Shown here one piece after another: positions 1 through 8,708 of a DNA stretch of 56,692 nt. This DNA comes from Brucella haematophila (lineage in GTDB: Bacteria > Pseudomonadota > Alphaproteobacteria > Rhizobiales > Rhizobiaceae). Position 1 is the stretch's first letter; every line of letters begins with the position of its first letter. A program made the position numbers and the translations under genes. Where the stretch lies: NCBI RefSeq assembly GCF_005938105.1, contig NZ_VCPE01000023.1, positions 1 to 56,692 of the forward strand. Reading direction: 5' to 3'. The notes beneath the pieces were generated by a model that had not been told where the DNA came from, did not search any database, and saw only the letters and a program-made list of their open reading frames with translations.

Positions 1-143
1 TCTTGCGAATACTGCCCATGAGCAGAAATACGCGCAGAAACAGAAACTTAGGAAGAAAGAATAGGGTGATTGACACCCGCGCGGCTAGAGACCTGACCAT
101 AAAGGACGAAGGTTTGGTGTCTTTTGGTGGCACCAACCATTGA
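1..143 (+). other. Tail of an upstream gene and/or small overlapping ORF (unassigned)
   Basis: Two overlapping readings are open here. One enters from the left edge and stops at 62-64, ending in a very basic lysine/arginine/glutamine-rich tail. The other begins at ATG 18 and stops at 141-143, giving about 41 residues. The second has no clear ribosome binding site. Overlapping small basic ORFs are common in phage-derived DNA, but neither reading is recognised. At most one is likely to be real. Confidence 0.25.
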
Positions 144-461
144 ACGCGGGGTTTACTAGGCCCCAGACCGCCGCGTAGCGGTCCATCACTAGGCGTAGAG
201 GATTTCGGACAGCTTGTCACACGCAAAATCTGTCACGCGACAGACTTGTGCCCGATGATCGCAACACACTGTGAAACAAGCGAAATCGATGGCTGGGTAA
301 CCGCAGCAACCATACGATATCTCTGTTTTAGAATGAAGTAATATTATGCGGCAGCTGACAGGATTCCGGCCGCAAAATCTGAAGCCAATGGGCGCCCATC
401 AAGACACCGAACATCGAGCGGAATCTTCCAAAGAATATTGCCAAAAACAAATTACAACTTG
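144..461. other. Non-coding stretch, no gene seen
   Basis: No credible ORF was found. The only structure noted is a short inverted repeat at 166-183 (GACCGC, six-base loop, GCGGTC). It has no T-run on either side, so it is not a convincing terminator. Composition becomes AT-rich toward the neighbouring minus-strand ORF. Confidence 0.4.
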
Positions 462-1136
462 CTATAAACCTTTTTCTATAATGTAAATCAAAAAATCATT
501 AAGTTCTTTTTCGTTTGAACCAAAATACTTAAAAGTTTGCTTTAATGCTTTTGTTTCTAAGTATCCATGTTTAATAGTATTTCCTCTTACCAGTTCGTGC
601 AATCTAACTTTTCTATAATTCCGAAAAGAAGATGTTGTATTTTTATACCACCTTTTTGTGTATAATTCCCTTGTAAAAGTATAATCTATTTTATCAATAT
701 TTTCAGTTCTTAATATTCTAACTTCAGCTCTCCGATAAATTCTGTTTATATTACACCTAGTGGCAAAATTCTCTTTTCGTTCATTGCCCCAATCGCCGAC
801 TAGTCTATCAAACTTCTGTTCACGCGCACGAGCCAGTGCTTCATGCGAATTGCTTTGCCCCCGCATATTAATGCCACTCGTGCCCGGCAAATCTGCACTG
901 ATATCGGATGCATGCCCGGTTATTGACCCACTCAAAACATCATTGGCTTCTCGAGCGCGCCTACCAGCGACACTTTCAAAAGCGCTAAACGAACTATCAT
1001 GCCCCAGTTTATCGCGCGCTCTACCAAGGGCGGATGTATGAGGGATTCCAATCGCACTCGTGCTTGCCCTTGCAATTTCTCGTACGGCTATATTATCTGA
1101 CTCAATTCCCGCTAGATTGATAAGCTCCGGTTCCAT
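462..1136 (-). CDS. Orphan hypothetical protein with AT-rich C-terminal half
   Basis: A 224-residue ORF of unknown function. The ATG at 1136 follows a TAAGG ribosome binding site about eight bases upstream. There is no signal peptide or membrane segment. The first half (about residues 1-115) is polar, rich in Ala/Ser/Gly, and coded at ordinary GC. The second half (coded by 462-780) is strongly AT-rich and rich in Lys, Arg, Tyr and Asn, so the two halves look compositionally different. The gene stands alone next to non-coding DNA. The two-part composition and isolation suggest horizontal origin, possibly a toxin- or effector-like C-terminal domain. That is inference only, because no motif was recognised. 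Confidence 0.5.
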   Translation of the reverse strand: MEPELINLAGIESDNIAVREIARASTSAIGIPHTSALGRARDKLGHDSSFSAFESVAGRRAREANDVLSGSITGHASDISADLPGTSGINMRGQSNSHEALARAREQKFDRLVGDWGNERKENFATRCNINRIYRRAEVRILRTENIDKIDYTFTRELYTKRWYKNTTSSFRNYRKVRLHELVRGNTIKHGYLETKALKQTFKYFGSNEKELNDFLIYIIEKGL

Positions 1137-1590
1137 AAATCTAACCTTAAAAATTTGTTCAATAAAACTGGTCGAAATCTGATGCCCTAGAAAATAGAAA
1201 GATTTTTTGCGTTATTTATACTTCGCGGTGGTAAAGAATTCAATTCAACCACGATGATTATTGAACATCAACTGCAACAAATCACTGCATCAGCCAACAA
1301 GATCGAAACAGCATATCAAAAGCTGACGTTGAAATGCCCTCTTTAACCCGTGAAGTATCCACGACTTATACACAGACGTATCGCTCTTCGTTTCGCCTTC
1401 GTGGTCGGGACGTTGGTAACCGCGTAGCGTCCACGCGCCGTTTCCGCCAAGGGTCTCTGCGCTGTCATATGCGTGCGCCAAGCGCCCTATCGATTTGTTT
1501 TCAATCGTATTTCAGGACACAAAACCGCTTCGCACTTTTGTTGGAAATGCTTTATATCCAAAGACGAGCAATTCCGTTGGAGCAGTGTTA
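1137..1590. other. Intergenic region, no recognisable gene
   Basis: About 450 bases between the orphan ORF and the hydrolase gene. A minus-strand ORF of 63 codons (1290-1481) is open, but it lacks a good ribosome binding site and resembles nothing I know. The right end carries a dispersed-repeat copy (1493-1552). The hydrolase reading frame is open leftward through that repeat, which could mislead a gene caller into an upstream start. Confidence 0.4.
1493..1552 (-). repeat. Dispersed repeat family 1, copy A
   Basis: Read on the minus strand this gives the family pattern: GCATTTCCAACAAAAGTGCG, then a CGGTTTTG core, a second GAAAT block, and an AAAACAAAT end. It matches the copies at 5268, 8601, 18402 and 55066 in order and spacing of blocks. 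Confidence 0.75.
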
Positions 1591-3285
1591 ATGCGCGCCT
1601 TCGTTCTCGCCCTTTTTCGCGGCACCTCGTCATTCTGCGCGACCGGACTGGCGTTCGGCACCTTGTTCTTTGCCGCAGCGCTGACACCGAGCCTTATTCC
1701 GCGCACCTATGTCATTCAGGGTGCGCTGTGCGGGCTGGTCTTCGCAATCGGCTATGGCATCGGCGTGCTTTTCGGTGCGCTGTGGCGCTATCTCGAACTG
1801 CCGGAAATACAGGGCCGCAAGCGCGCCATCCTGAAAATCGTCGTGGGCATTGTCTGCCTTGCCGTGGCGCTGATCGCCCTTCGCTCATCCGCTGGCTGGC
1901 AGAACTCGATCCGCACGGCCATGGATATGCCGCCGGTGCCTTCCGCCTATCCCGCGACGCTGACCGCGATTGCCATTGCCGTCTTTCTGGTGCTGCTGAT
2001 CATCGCCCGCATCCTCATTCGCATTGGCCGCTATTTCTCGGCGAAGATGCGCCGCATCATGCCAAGGCGCGTTGCAAACGTCATTGCGGCCTCGGTGACG
2101 GCTTTTCTGATCTGGACCGTCGCCAATGGCGTGTTGATCAATACAGCCTTCAAATCGCTCGATGCGTCCTTCAAGCGCTATGACGCCCTGATGGAGCCGG
2201 ACCGCGTGCAGCCGTCCTCGCCCGACAAGACCGGCAGCGCCGCCTCCCTGATCAACTGGGAGGATCTCGGACGCGCCGGGCGTGAATATGTCGCCACCGC
2301 GCCGACCGCAGCGGAGATTTCCGCCTTTACCGGGCGCACGGCAATGGACCCGATCCGCGTCTATGCCGGGCTCAATGTCAGCCGGACACCGCAGGAACGG
2401 GCGCAACAGGCGCTTGAAGAACTGAAGCGGCAGAAAGGTTTCGACCGGTCTGCGCTGGTGATCATCGTGCCGACCGGCACGGGCTGGGTCGATCCATCCG
2501 CCATGATCGGGCTGGAATATCTGCAAGACGGTAACGTTGCCAGCATTGCCATGCAATATTCCTATCTGAACAGCCCGCTATCGCTACTGTTCCAGCCGGA
2601 ATATGGCGCGGAGTCGGCGCGCGCGCTGTTTGAAACGGTCTATGATTACTGGAAAAGCCTGCCCGTCGACAAACGACCGAAGATTTATCTGCATGGTCTG
2701 AGCCTCGGCGCTTTCAATTCGCAAAGCTCGGTATCGCTGTTTGAAATATTGGATGCGCCCCTGAATGGCGCCCTGTGGAGCGGCCCGCCCTTCCCCAGCG
2801 CGCTGTGGCGTTCGCTGACGCGCAGCCGCAATGCCGATACGCCGGAATGGCTGCCCGTGGTGCGCGACGGCGCCTTCGTGCGCTTCATGAACCAGAATGG
2901 TGAAGCGCCCGGCAATGGCAGCGAATGGGGCGTGATGCGCACGATCTATCTGCAATATGCCAGCGATGCCATCGTGTTCTTCAACAGCAGCATGTTCTAT
3001 CGCGAGCCGGACTGGATGAAAGAGCCGCGCGGTCCCGATGTATCAGCCGATTTACGCTGGTATCCGATCGTGACCGCGCTGCAACTGGTGGTCGACATGG
3101 CATTTGCCGACAGCGCGCCCATGGGGCATGGACATGTCTATGCCCCTGAGCATTATCTGGAAGCCTGGCGTGACATCACCGGCGCCGAAAACTGGCAGAG
3201 CGATGATATCAACCGGCTGAAGCAATATCTGCGTCACAAGGTGGACGAAGGTAATGCCGAAGGGTTCGAGGAACGCGGGGGCTAG
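1591..3285 (+). CDS. Membrane-anchored alpha/beta hydrolase (Abhydrolase_9-type)
   Basis: A 564-residue protein. The N-terminal ~190 residues hold several hydrophobic segments. They are followed by a soluble catalytic domain with the nucleophile motif GLSLG (Ser near residue 371). The arrangement matches the two-part family of membrane alpha/beta hydrolases (N-terminal membrane domain plus alpha/beta-hydrolase catalytic domain). The substrate is unknown; a lipid or ester is likely from the family. I chose ATG 1591 because GGAG lies at 1579-1582 and because upstream in-frame codons fall inside repeat copy A. A terminator-like hairpin follows at 3363. Confidence 0.85.
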   Translation: MRAFVLALFRGTSSFCATGLAFGTLFFAAALTPSLIPRTYVIQGALCGLVFAIGYGIGVLFGALWRYLELPEIQGRKRAILKIVVGIVCLAVALIALRSSAGWQNSIRTAMDMPPVPSAYPATLTAIAIAVFLVLLIIARILIRIGRYFSAKMRRIMPRRVANVIAASVTAFLIWTVANGVLINTAFKSLDASFKRYDALMEPDRVQPSSPDKTGSAASLINWEDLGRAGREYVATAPTAAEISAFTGRTAMDPIRVYAGLNVSRTPQERAQQALEELKRQKGFDRSALVIIVPTGTGWVDPSAMIGLEYLQDGNVASIAMQYSYLNSPLSLLFQPEYGAESARALFETVYDYWKSLPVDKRPKIYLHGLSLGAFNSQSSVSLFEILDAPLNGALWSGPPFPSALWRSLTRSRNADTPEWLPVVRDGAFVRFMNQNGEAPGNGSEWGVMRTIYLQYASDAIVFFNSSMFYREPDWMKEPRGPDVSADLRWYPIVTALQLVVDMAFADSAPMGHGHVYAPEHYLEAWRDITGAENWQSDDINRLKQYLRHKVDEGNAEGFEERGG

Positions 3286-3362
3286 CCCCAAGGAATTTGA
3301 TAGTAACGGCTGTTGCAGTCATCTGAAAATCGACCGTAACAGCCCGGCTTTGAAAAGAAATT

Positions 3363-3391
3363 GGCGGCAGGCCAACCGTTGGCCGCCTTTT
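3363..3391 (+). terminator. Probable terminator after the alpha/beta hydrolase
   Basis: An imperfect GC-rich hairpin (GGCGG, then GCCAAC paired with GTTGGC, then CGCC) followed by TTTT. It sits about 80 bases after the hydrolase stop codon. Confidence 0.55.
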
Positions 3392-3407
3392 GAAACAAAC
3401 TCAAATG

Positions 3408-3599
3408 CTATTGAGCGGTTCCGCAATCCGAAACGGAAAGCGCCCGGTCACGCCATGCGCTGACGGCGGTACCCTGTGTCTGGTTTTCGACGACGATGTG
3501 ATGGCCTTCATAAATGCCGGAAGCAACCCACTGCTTCGCCGCTTTCTGATACACATCAATCGTAATTCCGAGTTGGTCTACCTTGGCTTGTGACAGCAT
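3408..3599 (-). CDS. Small hypothetical protein (63 aa)
   Basis: The ATG at 3599 is preceded by AGAGGG with good spacing, which favours it over the longer open frame reaching 3674. The predicted protein is soluble and has no recognised motif. Its last eight or so residues (VSDCGTAQ) are coded by a partial copy of dispersed repeat family 1 (the GAGCGGTTCCG block near 3412-3436), so the natural C-terminus may have been replaced by repeat sequence. It stands alone, convergent with the hydrolase gene. Function unknown. Confidence 0.5.
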   Translation of the reverse strand: MLSQAKVDQLGITIDVYQKAAKQWVASGIYEGHHIVVENQTQGTAVSAWRDRALSVSDCGTAQ

Positions 3600-3814
3600 G
3601 TATTCCCTCTTGAATGGTGAATATGAAAAATGAAGTTGGAATATATAATCGATTTGACGACAGTCTGATGTCACATTTTCGCTACCGGACTGTAATTTTC
3701 ATAAAACACAATATTTTGAACAGCTTATGGCTGTATAAACTCACATCGGGTTAATGCAGGTTTATTTAGAAGAATTACCATGCTTACTTAATTGATTTAT
3801 ACTTGAACCTGAAT

Positions 3815-4903
3815 TCAATTTGCTTCTTCATCAAGCTGAAACATGACAAACTGAGTAAATTGTTCCGGATTGAAATTATTATCGGAAGCGATGACCACTG
3901 TTTTACGGCCGCCGATTATCGGACCCCAGGTGACCGACTCAATATTATCGATGTCGAGGCCGAAATCACCTTCCCCCAGCCGCAGGACAGCTTCCTTGGC
4001 CATTGGCGTCAGCGAAACATCCTTGAGTGTCGCTATGCCGCTAATATCGGTCGCCCCGGCAAAGCGCGCGCGGTAGAAATTGATCTCATTGCCAACGCCA
4101 TGCGCATAGGAGCGTTCGACCGTCAGCAGATCATCGCCCCAGGCGAGAAATTCCGACATGCCGTTGTCGTTCCAGTAGGGCAGCTTGGTCGCCTTGGTGA
4201 AAATCGGGCCCGTATCATAGGCATATTCCGTTTTCACCGCGCCGGACAGAATATCGAAGGCGAGTATGCGGGCGCGACTGCCTTTTTCCAGCGTTGCCTT
4301 GTCACCATCCTGAAGCAGCGCATTTTCCAGCCCGACGAGCAGTGTTTTGCCATCCGGCGAAAAGGTCAGGCTTTCAAAGGACAGGTTATCGCGAATGCCG
4401 CGTGTGCCATCGCCATTCGGGATGTAATAATCGGGCAAGGTAAATTCACGGATCAGGCTGCCATCGATGCGCGATTCCCGCACGGCTGGCTTGCCGTTGC
4501 GGTCGCCTTCGCTCGTCCAGAACAGCGTGCCGGTGCCCGCATGGAAACGAATGGATTCCGCATCGACATCCTTGATCGCGAAGGGCTTGCCCTCGGCATT
4601 CAACAGCGTGACGGTGGAAAGGATATCGACGCTGTGCGGCCCCTTTTCGTCGGCGACGATCTTGAGCGTATAGAACCGGGCTGGCGCCTTTTCGGAACGG
4701 TCGTCGGAAATGGCGTAGTAGATGTCATGCGCCGCATCATAGTCGAGGCCGGATATGCCGCCGAACTCGACGCCTGCAATTTGCAGCCCGGTTGGCAACA
4801 CGATCTCCCCAAGCAGCGTGGGCTTTTTGAAATCCTGCGCGACGGCCGCAGTCGTCAAAGAAACAACGGCGCAAAATGCTGCAACAAAAAGCGGAGACTT
4901 CAT
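3815..4903 (-). CDS. Exported esterase-like phytase family protein
   Basis: A 362-residue protein with a clear N-terminal signal peptide (MKSPLF, a hydrophobic core, cleavage likely after AVAQ). The mature part has the features I associate with the phytase-like/esterase-like beta-propeller family: GISGLDYD, SDDRSEKAPARFY, DVDAESIRF and a late DIDNIESVTWGP. It probably acts in the periplasm on a phosphate or ester substrate; the actual substrate is unknown. ATG 4903 was chosen because the signal peptide starts there; only TTG/GTG codons lie just upstream. It is monocistronic, with no clear terminator. Confidence 0.8.
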   Translation of the reverse strand: MKSPLFVAAFCAVVSLTTAAVAQDFKKPTLLGEIVLPTGLQIAGVEFGGISGLDYDAAHDIYYAISDDRSEKAPARFYTLKIVADEKGPHSVDILSTVTLLNAEGKPFAIKDVDAESIRFHAGTGTLFWTSEGDRNGKPAVRESRIDGSLIREFTLPDYYIPNGDGTRGIRDNLSFESLTFSPDGKTLLVGLENALLQDGDKATLEKGSRARILAFDILSGAVKTEYAYDTGPIFTKATKLPYWNDNGMSEFLAWGDDLLTVERSYAHGVGNEINFYRARFAGATDISGIATLKDVSLTPMAKEAVLRLGEGDFGLDIDNIESVTWGPIIGGRKTVVIASDNNFNPEQFTQFVMFQLDEEAN

Positions 4904-5378
4904 CAAACGCACCAAGGCTCAGGACCTACTAATTTGGTGAAAATGGTGTGAGGCCATCTGTTTGGATACGAGGAGAAAAGGTGAAGGAAATGTGGTTCAT
5001 TTTCGAGCCTTTTCGACAAAGTAGCCAAGCGGATGGACCACATCCTTCGGACACCGAAATGACTGGCGATCTGCGGCGTCGAGCCACTCGATCGGGGGGA
5101 CCGCCCCGTTCTTCGTGTCTCTCCTGGCAGCTCTTGTCATTTCAGGTGCCATTTCCATCAAATTAGCAGGTCCTGAGCCTCGGCCGGTTCATACGCAGAA
5201 AGCCTATCTGATAGCCGCAAGATTTGAAGCGTTCATGACGGTGACATTTTCCGCCTTGCAACGGGACGCATTTCCAGCAAAAGTATGGAATGATTTTGTG
5301 TTTTCATATGCGTAAAAACAAATAGTTAGCAATAAAATATGCGTTGTTTGTCTCGGCAGAACGACTAAGAGGTCCGCC
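4904..5378. other. Intergenic region with a possible decayed gene and a repeat copy
   Basis: No intact gene is recognised. A plus-strand frame from GTG 5115 to the stop at 5313-5315 begins with a hydrophobic stretch (LLAALVISGAISI) and runs into dispersed repeat copy C. A second open frame in another phase covers 4948-5166. The broken frames and the membrane-like segment would fit a degraded small membrane-protein gene, but there is no proof of this. Confidence 0.3.
5268..5329 (+). repeat. Dispersed repeat family 1, copy C
   Basis: Family pattern GCATTTCCAGCAAAAGT, then a diverged centre, then ATGCGTAAAAACAAATAGTT. It lies about 50 bases upstream of the small gene at 5379. Confidence 0.75.
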
Positions 5379-5543
5379 ATGGAACAGCCCGATTACGACC
5401 GCGCATTCGGCGAGATTATCCGGTGGCTGAAGCAGGAAGGGTTGATCCTGCAAACCGATCTTGAGGGGAATACGGAGCTTTCCACCCGTGCTGAGCGCAT
5501 CGGCCGCAAAAGGCGGCGCGAGGCGGCGGCGACACAAGAATAA
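5379..5543 (+). CDS. Small charged protein (54 aa)
   Basis: ATG 5379 has AAGAGG seven bases upstream; the stop is TAA at 5541-5543. The peptide starts MEQPDYDRAFGEIIRWLKQ and ends in a very basic stretch (RAERIGRKRRREA). It has no membrane segment and looks alpha-helical and soluble. Codon choice fits a real gene. It lies 29 bases before the lysoplasmalogenase-family gene and may be cotranscribed with it. Function unknown. Confidence 0.55.
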   Translation: MEQPDYDRAFGEIIRWLKQEGLILQTDLEGNTELSTRAERIGRKRRREAAATQE

Positions 5544-5572
5544 AACCGACATCATAAAACGGGGGAGTTGAG

Positions 5573-6292
5573 ATGCGGCACAAGGGTCTGCTGGAATTCG
5601 GGCGGAATCGGACGCTCTATGGACTTTTCCTGTTCTGCGCGGTCTGCGCCATCGCGGGCAGTCTGCTGAGCTATAATGGCGAGACCTCCTTCTGGCGCTG
5701 GCTGCATTATCTCACCAAACCGACTGCAACGCTGTTCCTGCTGGCCGCAGTGCTCTGTTCCGGCAAGCCGCGCTCGAAATCCTATGGCTTTGCCGTGGCC
5801 TTCGGCCTTGCCTTCGCCGCCCTTGGCGACTTTTTCCTGATGCTGCCCGGCGACTATTTCATGGCCGGACTGATCTGCTTTCTCATCACCCATTGCGCCT
5901 ATATTTACGCCCTGTCGCGCCATACCCGCTTTGCGCAGAACAAAGGCGCCTTTGTCGTCTTCTCGCTTGCGGCATTTGCGGTGATCACCGGCCTTTGGAC
6001 GGCCCTGCCGGGGGCCATGAAAATCCCCGTCATCATCTATGCCGTGGCTCTCGGCGTCATGGCCGCGCAGGCTTTCAGCAGGGCAACCGGCACGGAACCG
6101 GAAACACCGCAACACTACGCCGCCTGGCTGGCAGCATTGGGCGGTGTGTGCTTCATGGTCAGCGACACGCTGCTGGCCTATGACCGGTTTCGCTTCGACA
6201 TTCCGCTGAGCGGGTTCTGGGTGCTCGCCACCTATTATGTGGCGCAGTTCCTGTTCGCCCGGTCGACGGAGGATTTCACCCATGAGCGATAA
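5573..6292 (+). CDS. Lysoplasmalogenase-family (YhhN/TMEM86) membrane protein
   Basis: A 239-residue polytopic membrane protein with about eight hydrophobic helices. Family marks are LGDFFLMLPG near residue 85 and MVSDTLLAYDRF near residue 200, the acidic motifs conserved in YhhN/TMEM86 proteins. Known members hydrolyse the vinyl-ether bond of lysoplasmalogens. The bacterial role is poorly defined, and the fatty aldehyde released would be a natural substrate for the aldehyde dehydrogenase encoded next. The two genes overlap by 11 bases, which supports coupling. Confidence 0.85.
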   Translation: MRHKGLLEFGRNRTLYGLFLFCAVCAIAGSLLSYNGETSFWRWLHYLTKPTATLFLLAAVLCSGKPRSKSYGFAVAFGLAFAALGDFFLMLPGDYFMAGLICFLITHCAYIYALSRHTRFAQNKGAFVVFSLAAFAVITGLWTALPGAMKIPVIIYAVALGVMAAQAFSRATGTEPETPQHYAAWLAALGGVCFMVSDTLLAYDRFRFDIPLSGFWVLATYYVAQFLFARSTEDFTHER

Positions 6293-7670
6293 TCTCGACA
6301 CGGCTTTCGCCCGTCTGCGTCAGTCATGGCTGGATCATCGCCCGCCCTATGAACAGCGCATCGATGATCTCAAACGCCTGCGCGCTGGCCTGGCGGCCCG
6401 GCTTGACGACATGGCGAAGGCGATCAGCGCCGATTTTGGAAACCGCTCCGCCCATGAAACCCTGCTTGGCGAAGCCAGCGTGGTCTTTGCCGAAATCGAT
6501 GATGCGCTGCATCATCTCAAGCGCTGGATGAAGCCGAAACGCCGCAAGGCGGGATGGAAATTATGGCCGGCGAAAGCAGAGCTTCGCTTCGTGCCGCTGG
6601 GTGTCGTGGGCGTCATCGCGCCGTGGAACTATCCGGTCAATCTGGCGCTCGCACCGCTGGTGGCCGCCATTGCGGCAGGCAATCATGTCCTGATCAAACC
6701 GTCCGAACACACGCCGCAAACGGCAGCCTTTCTGCAAAAGCTCATCAGCACGGTCTTTCCGGACAATCGGGTTGCCGTGGTGCAGGGCGATGCAGCGCTT
6801 TCGGCCCGCTTTGCCAGCCTGCCTTTCGACCATCTGTTCTTTACCGGCTCCACCGCCGTCGGGCGCAAGATCATGGCAGCAGCAGCGGCCAATCTGACGC
6901 CCGTGACGCTGGAACTTGGCGGCAAGTCTCCCGCCATCGTCAGCGAAAACGCCAATCTGGTGCGGGCCGCACGCGCCATCGCAAACGGCAAATTCTTCAA
7001 TGCCGGGCAGACCTGCATCGCGCCGGATTACGTGCTGATCCACCACAGCAAACGCGACGCGTTCATTGCCCTGCTGCGTGCGGAAATACAGGCTCGTTTT
7101 GGCGGCACGTCCGCAGATCCAGACCGCACCACCATCATCAACGATGCGCAGTTGCAGCGGCTAACCGGCCTGCTGGAGGATGCGAAGAACAAGAGCGAAG
7201 GCATCGTCGAGCTGCTCGCGCCGTCCACTGAACCGCGCCTCATGACGCCGACGCTCATTCTTGAGCCGCATGCGACCAGCGCCATCATGGCGGAAGAGAT
7301 TTTCGGCCCGCTGCTGCCGATCATCAGCTATCGATCGACCGATGACGCCATTGCCCATGTGCTTGGCCATGACCGCCCGCTGGCGCTTTATTGTTTCAGC
7401 GAGAATACAGCCGAGATCGAGACCATCCTCGCCCATGTGGTCGCAGGCGGGGTCTGCATCAACGACACGCTCTATCATTTTGCCTGCACCAGCCTGCCCT
7501 TCGGCGGCGTCGGGGCGAGCGGCATGGGCCAGTATCACGGTTATGACGGGTTCCTGACCTTTTCCAAGGCCATGCCGATATTGACGAGATATGCGCCTGC
7601 CCCAAGCGACCTCATCAAGCCGCCCTATCGCGGCCTGACCGACAGGCTGGTTCGTTTCATTGCCCGCTGA
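6282..7670 (+). CDS. Aldehyde dehydrogenase (coniferyl-aldehyde dehydrogenase-like)
   Basis: A 462-residue NAD(P)-dependent aldehyde dehydrogenase. The start ATG 6282 lies inside the end of the YhhN gene with GGAGG in front of it. The catalytic Cys is near residue 245 in FFNAGQTCIAPD, the general base Glu near 211 in ELGGKSP, and the oxyanion region is PWNYPVN. The short length and C-terminal TRYAPAPSDLIKPPYR resemble the class 3/coniferyl-aldehyde group, which lacks the longer C-terminal arm. With the upstream gene it may oxidise long-chain aldehydes freed from plasmalogen-type lipids (inference from overlap). Confidence 0.85.
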   Translation: MSDNLDTAFARLRQSWLDHRPPYEQRIDDLKRLRAGLAARLDDMAKAISADFGNRSAHETLLGEASVVFAEIDDALHHLKRWMKPKRRKAGWKLWPAKAELRFVPLGVVGVIAPWNYPVNLALAPLVAAIAAGNHVLIKPSEHTPQTAAFLQKLISTVFPDNRVAVVQGDAALSARFASLPFDHLFFTGSTAVGRKIMAAAAANLTPVTLELGGKSPAIVSENANLVRAARAIANGKFFNAGQTCIAPDYVLIHHSKRDAFIALLRAEIQARFGGTSADPDRTTIINDAQLQRLTGLLEDAKNKSEGIVELLAPSTEPRLMTPTLILEPHATSAIMAEEIFGPLLPIISYRSTDDAIAHVLGHDRPLALYCFSENTAEIETILAHVVAGGVCINDTLYHFACTSLPFGGVGASGMGQYHGYDGFLTFSKAMPILTRYAPAPSDLIKPPYRGLTDRLVRFIAR

Positions 7671-7785
7671 ACATCTGCTCTAAACACTCAATTGTGCGTG
7701 GCCGCTCTGTTCAAATTGCATAGCAAACTATCTATATAGAAGAGTATAGATTTGAAATATTCATCTTGAACTGACGACCTTACGG

Positions 7786-8661
7786 GTGAAAAGGGTGCAG
7801 AAGAAAAAGGAAGCAAACCGGATATCGAAGTCGATCCTGACGGCGATCCGCAACAGGCCAGGTTTCAGGCCTCTCAACGCCAATATCACTGGCGGTGATA
7901 TTGTTATTGCGTCCTATAATGTTCACAAATGCATCGGCATCGACAAGCAGTTCAATCCGCAGCGCACCGCAGATGTCATCAGCGAAATCGACGCGGATGT
8001 TATAGCGTTGCAGGAAGCCGACAAGCGTTTCGGTGAAAGGTCGGGGCTTCTCGATCTTGGCCTGCTGGAACGCCGACACGGCCTCATTCCCGTCCCCATC
8101 ACCTCCACAATGCCCAAGGGGCATGGCTGGCACGGCAATGTGCTGCTGTTTCGCGAGGGCATTGTCCGCAATGTGCAGCAGCTGAAACTGCCCGGCGTGG
8201 AGCCACGCGGCGCGCTTGTCGCCGACCTGCAATTTCCGGCGGGACCGTTGCGCGTCATCGCCGCGCATCTGGGCCTTCTGAAGCGCTCCCGCGAACAGCA
8301 GGCGGAGAGCATCCTCACCGCCTTGCAGGAAGCCGACACGCTGCCGACGCTGTTGATCGGCGATCTCAATGAATGGCGTATCGGCAAGCGTTCATCGCTC
8401 GCCGCGCTCATGCCGACCTTCAACCACGTTGCAACGGCGGTGCCGAGCTTTCCGTCACGCTTTCCGGTCTTCGCGCTCGACCGGGTGATGGGTGCACCGC
8501 ATAATCTCGTGACATCGGTGGAAGTTCACAACACGCCGCTGGCGCGCATGGCATCAGACCATCTGCCGATCAAGGCGCATCTCGACCTGAAGACGGCGAT
8601 AGAGCATTTCCAGCAAAAGTGTGAAACGGTTTTGCGTCTGGAAATGCGTGAAAATAAATAG
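7786..8661 (+). CDS. Endonuclease/exonuclease/phosphatase (EEP) family hydrolase with repeat-derived tail
   Basis: A 291-residue protein starting at GTG 7786; no ATG occurs near the N-terminus and the ribosome site is weak. EEP motifs are present in order: SYNVHKCIGID, IALQEAD, LIGDLNEW and the terminal SDHLPI. Such enzymes cleave phosphodiesters in nucleic acids or lipid head groups. The neighbouring convergent cardiolipin synthase gene suggests a phospholipid connection, which is inference. Residues about 269-291, after the normal domain end, are coded entirely by a copy of dispersed repeat family 1, so the present stop codon lies in repeat DNA. Confidence 0.8.
   Translation: MKRVQKKKEANRISKSILTAIRNRPGFRPLNANITGGDIVIASYNVHKCIGIDKQFNPQRTADVISEIDADVIALQEADKRFGERSGLLDLGLLERRHGLIPVPITSTMPKGHGWHGNVLLFREGIVRNVQQLKLPGVEPRGALVADLQFPAGPLRVIAAHLGLLKRSREQQAESILTALQEADTLPTLLIGDLNEWRIGKRSSLAALMPTFNHVATAVPSFPSRFPVFALDRVMGAPHNLVTSVEVHNTPLARMASDHLPIKAHLDLKTAIEHFQQKCETVLRLEMRENK
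8601..8660 (+). repeat. Dispersed repeat family 1, copy D (inside a coding 3' end)
   Basis: AGAGCATTTCCAGCAAAAGT, a CGGTTTTGCGTC centre, then GGAAATGCGTGAAAATAAAT. It is a full-length short-form copy read through in frame by the EEP gene. Confidence 0.85.
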
Positions 8662-8708
8662 ACCTGTTGCACAATCTTAATCCAGAGATACCCGCAAGCA
8701 GAACCGGC

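Noticed and set aside
3803-4951. Long plus-strand ORF (382 codons) opposite the phytase-like gene
   Set aside because: It is antisense to a gene with a signal peptide and clear family motifs. Its protein is arginine/isoleucine/glycine-biased as expected from an antisense frame of GC-rich DNA.
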